Assembly: GCF_025118155.1 (NCBI RefSeq)
Contig: NW_026251426.1
Coordinates: forward strand, 142,620-206,619
From: Cokeromyces recurvatus
Lineage: Eukaryota > Mucoromycota > Mucoromycetes > Mucorales > Mucoraceae
Direction: 5' to 3'
DNA length: 64,000 nt
Each line of letters starts with the position of its first letter. Position 1 is the first letter of the stretch. Made by a program: the position numbers and the translations under genes. Shown here one piece after another: positions 62,443 through 64,000 of this stretch. Below the pieces are notes generated by a model that saw only the letters and a program-made list of their open reading frames with translations, had not been told where the DNA came from and did not search any database.

Positions 62443-64000
62443 ATGACGAATTACAGCATCCCAGCAGACGGCATAGCGCCAGGGGGTCGACTACAACATT
62501 TTCTCAAGAATTGGCAGTCGATTACAAAACACCCATGGCCATTGTCAGTGATACGAGAGGGTTATCAGATACCTTTGCTAAAAAAACCAACACCTTGGAG
62601 ATTACGTCGTATAAAGCTAGACCAGATAGAACAATTGGCAGTGGACGAGGCAGTCAACAAATTTATCAAAGCGGGGATAATAGAGGTATCACCAACACAG
62701 AACACAGATTATTTATCCAATTTCTTCACAATACAGGAAGCGACAAAACGTCGACCGATTTTGGATTGCCAAATGATCAACAACTATATCCAGTGTCATC
62801 ACTTCAAGATGGAAGGGGTACCTGCATTGAGGGAAATCATCGAGAAAAACGATTTTATTTGCAAATTGGACCTAAAGGATGCTTATGTGGTCACCCCAAT
62901 TCACCCAAACTCAAAGAAATACTTGACTTTCCAGAACAAAGGAGTTGTTTATCAGTACAAAACTCTAGCATTTGGGATGAGTGTCAGTCCCAGAGTATTC
63001 AGCAAAATGATGCGATTTGCAATAGAACCATTACGAATACAGGGAATACGCCTAGTATATTATTTAGACGACATATGTATTCTGGGTGCGACGAAGGAAG
63101 AGGCAACGAACCACACACAAATAGTACTGTCACATATGGAATCATTGGGTTTCCTAATAAATTTCCAGAAGAGTGTCCTAATCCCCTTTCAACAACAGGA
63201 ATTCCTAGGCTTCAAATTCAATACGAAGACCATGCAGATAGCAGTCCCAGGGAAGAAGATCTCAAAACTCATGGTTCGAACCAAACAAGCTATAAAAGCC
63301 ACACCTCACCAATACAATTGTCGATGGTATGCCAGTATGATGGGGAAGATGACTTCCATGATTCCAGCCATCGGAGAAGCCCTGTTACACATCAGATACA
63401 TGCAGAGGGATCTCTCCCTAACACTCAACAGACATCTACAGAATTGGAATGCACCAATGACACTATCGGAGGACAGCAAGAAAGAACTGCAATGGTGGAC
63501 AAGTTGGATGGTGAAGAAGAACGGCCTGCCAATAAAGAAATTAGCACCCAATCAACCGAAGGCGGCAACAATATATGTAGATGCGTCAGACCTAGGATGG
63601 GGTGTGAGCTCTGGCACGATGCAAACCACTGGAGCATGGACGAACGAAGAGAACACCATGTCAATCAATGCAAGGGAGCTGACAGCGATATATTTTGCTC
63701 TAAAACTACATGCCAAAGACTTCAAGAATCAACACATCAAAATATTTACAGACAACATGACTGCTTTGAAATACAGCAGCAAGTCGGGAGGCACAGCATC
63801 TCGAACACTACAGGACCTAGCAGTGAAGATACAAAATCTATGCAACCACTACAATCTCAAAGTCGAATACGAACACATACCAGGACTGGAGAATATTCGA
63901 GCAGATTGGCTGAGCAGACAGCATCACACCGCAACAAAAAACTTACTCTACGAGGCCCTATTACCGAAACGGCTATTTCGAATGATCAACCAGAGATGGG
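62443..64000 (+). CDS. DIRS reverse transcriptase/RNase H polyprotein, 3'-truncated by window
   Basis: Starts MTNYSIPADGIAPGGRLQHF and is open to the window end (519 codons seen). RT blocks: RRPILDCQMINNY, ICKLDLKDAYVVTPIHP, YKTLAFGMSVSPRVFSKMMR, LVYYLDDICILGAT (the YLDD catalytic pair), QEFLGFKFNT. RNase H: AATIYVDASDLGWG, INARELTAIYFAL, IFTDNMTALKYSSKSGG, IPGLENIRADWLSR, so the D-E-D-D residues are present. RT without integrase, followed by a recombinase, is the DIRS order. No frameshift or stop is present, so it could be active. Confidence 0.93.
   Translation, partial: MTNYSIPADGIAPGGRLQHFLKNWQSITKHPWPLSVIREGYQIPLLKKPTPWRLRRIKLDQIEQLAVDEAVNKFIKAGIIEVSPTQNTDYLSNFFTIQEATKRRPILDCQMINNYIQCHHFKMEGVPALREIIEKNDFICKLDLKDAYVVTPIHPNSKKYLTFQNKGVVYQYKTLAFGMSVSPRVFSKMMRFAIEPLRIQGIRLVYYLDDICILGATKEEATNHTQIVLSHMESLGFLINFQKSVLIPFQQQEFLGFKFNTKTMQIAVPGKKISKLMVRTKQAIKATPHQYNCRWYASMMGKMTSMIPAIGEALLHIRYMQRDLSLTLNRHLQNWNAPMTLSEDSKKELQWWTSWMVKKNGLPIKKLAPNQPKAATIYVDASDLGWGVSSGTMQTTGAWTNEENTMSINARELTAIYFALKLHAKDFKNQHIKIFTDNMTALKYSSKSGGTASRTLQDLAVKIQNLCNHYNLKVEYEHIPGLENIRADWLSRQHHTATKNLLYEALLPKRLFRMINQRW

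Larger units (their letters stand above)
61568..64000 (+). mobile_element. DIRS-type tyrosine-recombinase retrotransposon, left part
   Basis: Gag-like ORF (61568-62437), then a pol ORF with reverse transcriptase and RNase H (62443 to beyond the window). The RT/RH sequence type (LDLKDAYVVTPIHPNS, YYLDDICILG, HIPGLENIRADWLSRQ) is characteristic of DIRS elements. The tyrosine recombinase, the methyltransferase-like domain and the right terminus would lie outside the window. Both ORFs are uninterrupted and richer in GC than surrounding host DNA, suggesting a recent insertion. No long left terminal repeat could be defined in the roughly 100 bases between the gag ATG and the deubiquitinase exon. 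Confidence 0.88.

Overview
The window reads as nuclear DNA of an early-diverging filamentous fungus, most likely Mucoromycota/Mucorales. It is very AT-rich, with long poly-A/poly-T runs, and genes are split by short GT-AG introns (about 40-230 bases, occasionally more) with T-rich acceptors. Gene content is fungal: SET2, POB3, EPL1, PEX19, SYP1, PSD1 and a GH18 chitinase. There is also a U1 snRNA, a tRNA-Asp, a Tc1/mariner relic and a DIRS-type tyrosine-recombinase retroelement. Exon structures were built by hand from splice signals, frame closure and family motifs.

Layout. 1-13 kb is gene-dense: SET2 C-terminus (+), an unknown gene (-), an EDEM/Htm1 mannosidase (-), a small GPI-type protein (-), a small frame-broken gene (-), an EIF1AD-like S1 protein (+), a DHHC palmitoyltransferase (-), DNA polymerase delta subunit 2 (+), phosphatidylserine decarboxylase (+), a small CaaX-ending protein (+) and a broken Cys-rich secreted-protein gene (-). 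13.3-18.4 kb is mostly non-coding: tRNA-Asp, two decayed gene fragments and a cluster of CTTGTA/TACAAG repeats. 18.4-23.9 kb holds SYP1 (F-BAR/muHD) and an alpha-arrestin. 23.9-28.3 kb is a gene desert. 28.3-33.7 kb has a large multidomain chitinase and EPL1. 34.2-35.8 kb is a degenerate Tc1/mariner element with inverted repeats. 35.9-45.6 kb carries POB3, a DUF4870-type membrane protein, a RhoGEF, PEX19, a small DAP-like protein and a coiled-coil protein. 46-53.7 kb has RPL7, U1 snRNA, a secreted protein and RPL14. 53.9-61.5 kb has an EST1/SMG6-like PIN protein and a DUSP-USP deubiquitinase. The deubiquitinase has an in-frame TGA where Trp is expected, and its 5' side is abutted by the DIRS element (61.57 kb to beyond the window end).

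Themes. Chromatin and transcription genes are frequent (SET2, EPL1, POB3), as are membrane-traffic genes (SYP1, arrestin, RhoGEF, DHHC enzyme), but neighbours do not form an obvious cluster. No clearly new multi-gene system was found. The most notable observations are the deubiquitinase/DIRS junction, a paired use of GC-AG introns with the same donor, the intact-looking DIRS gag/pol with a long second open frame, the mariner relic, and several genes whose frames close only if one homopolymer base is removed.
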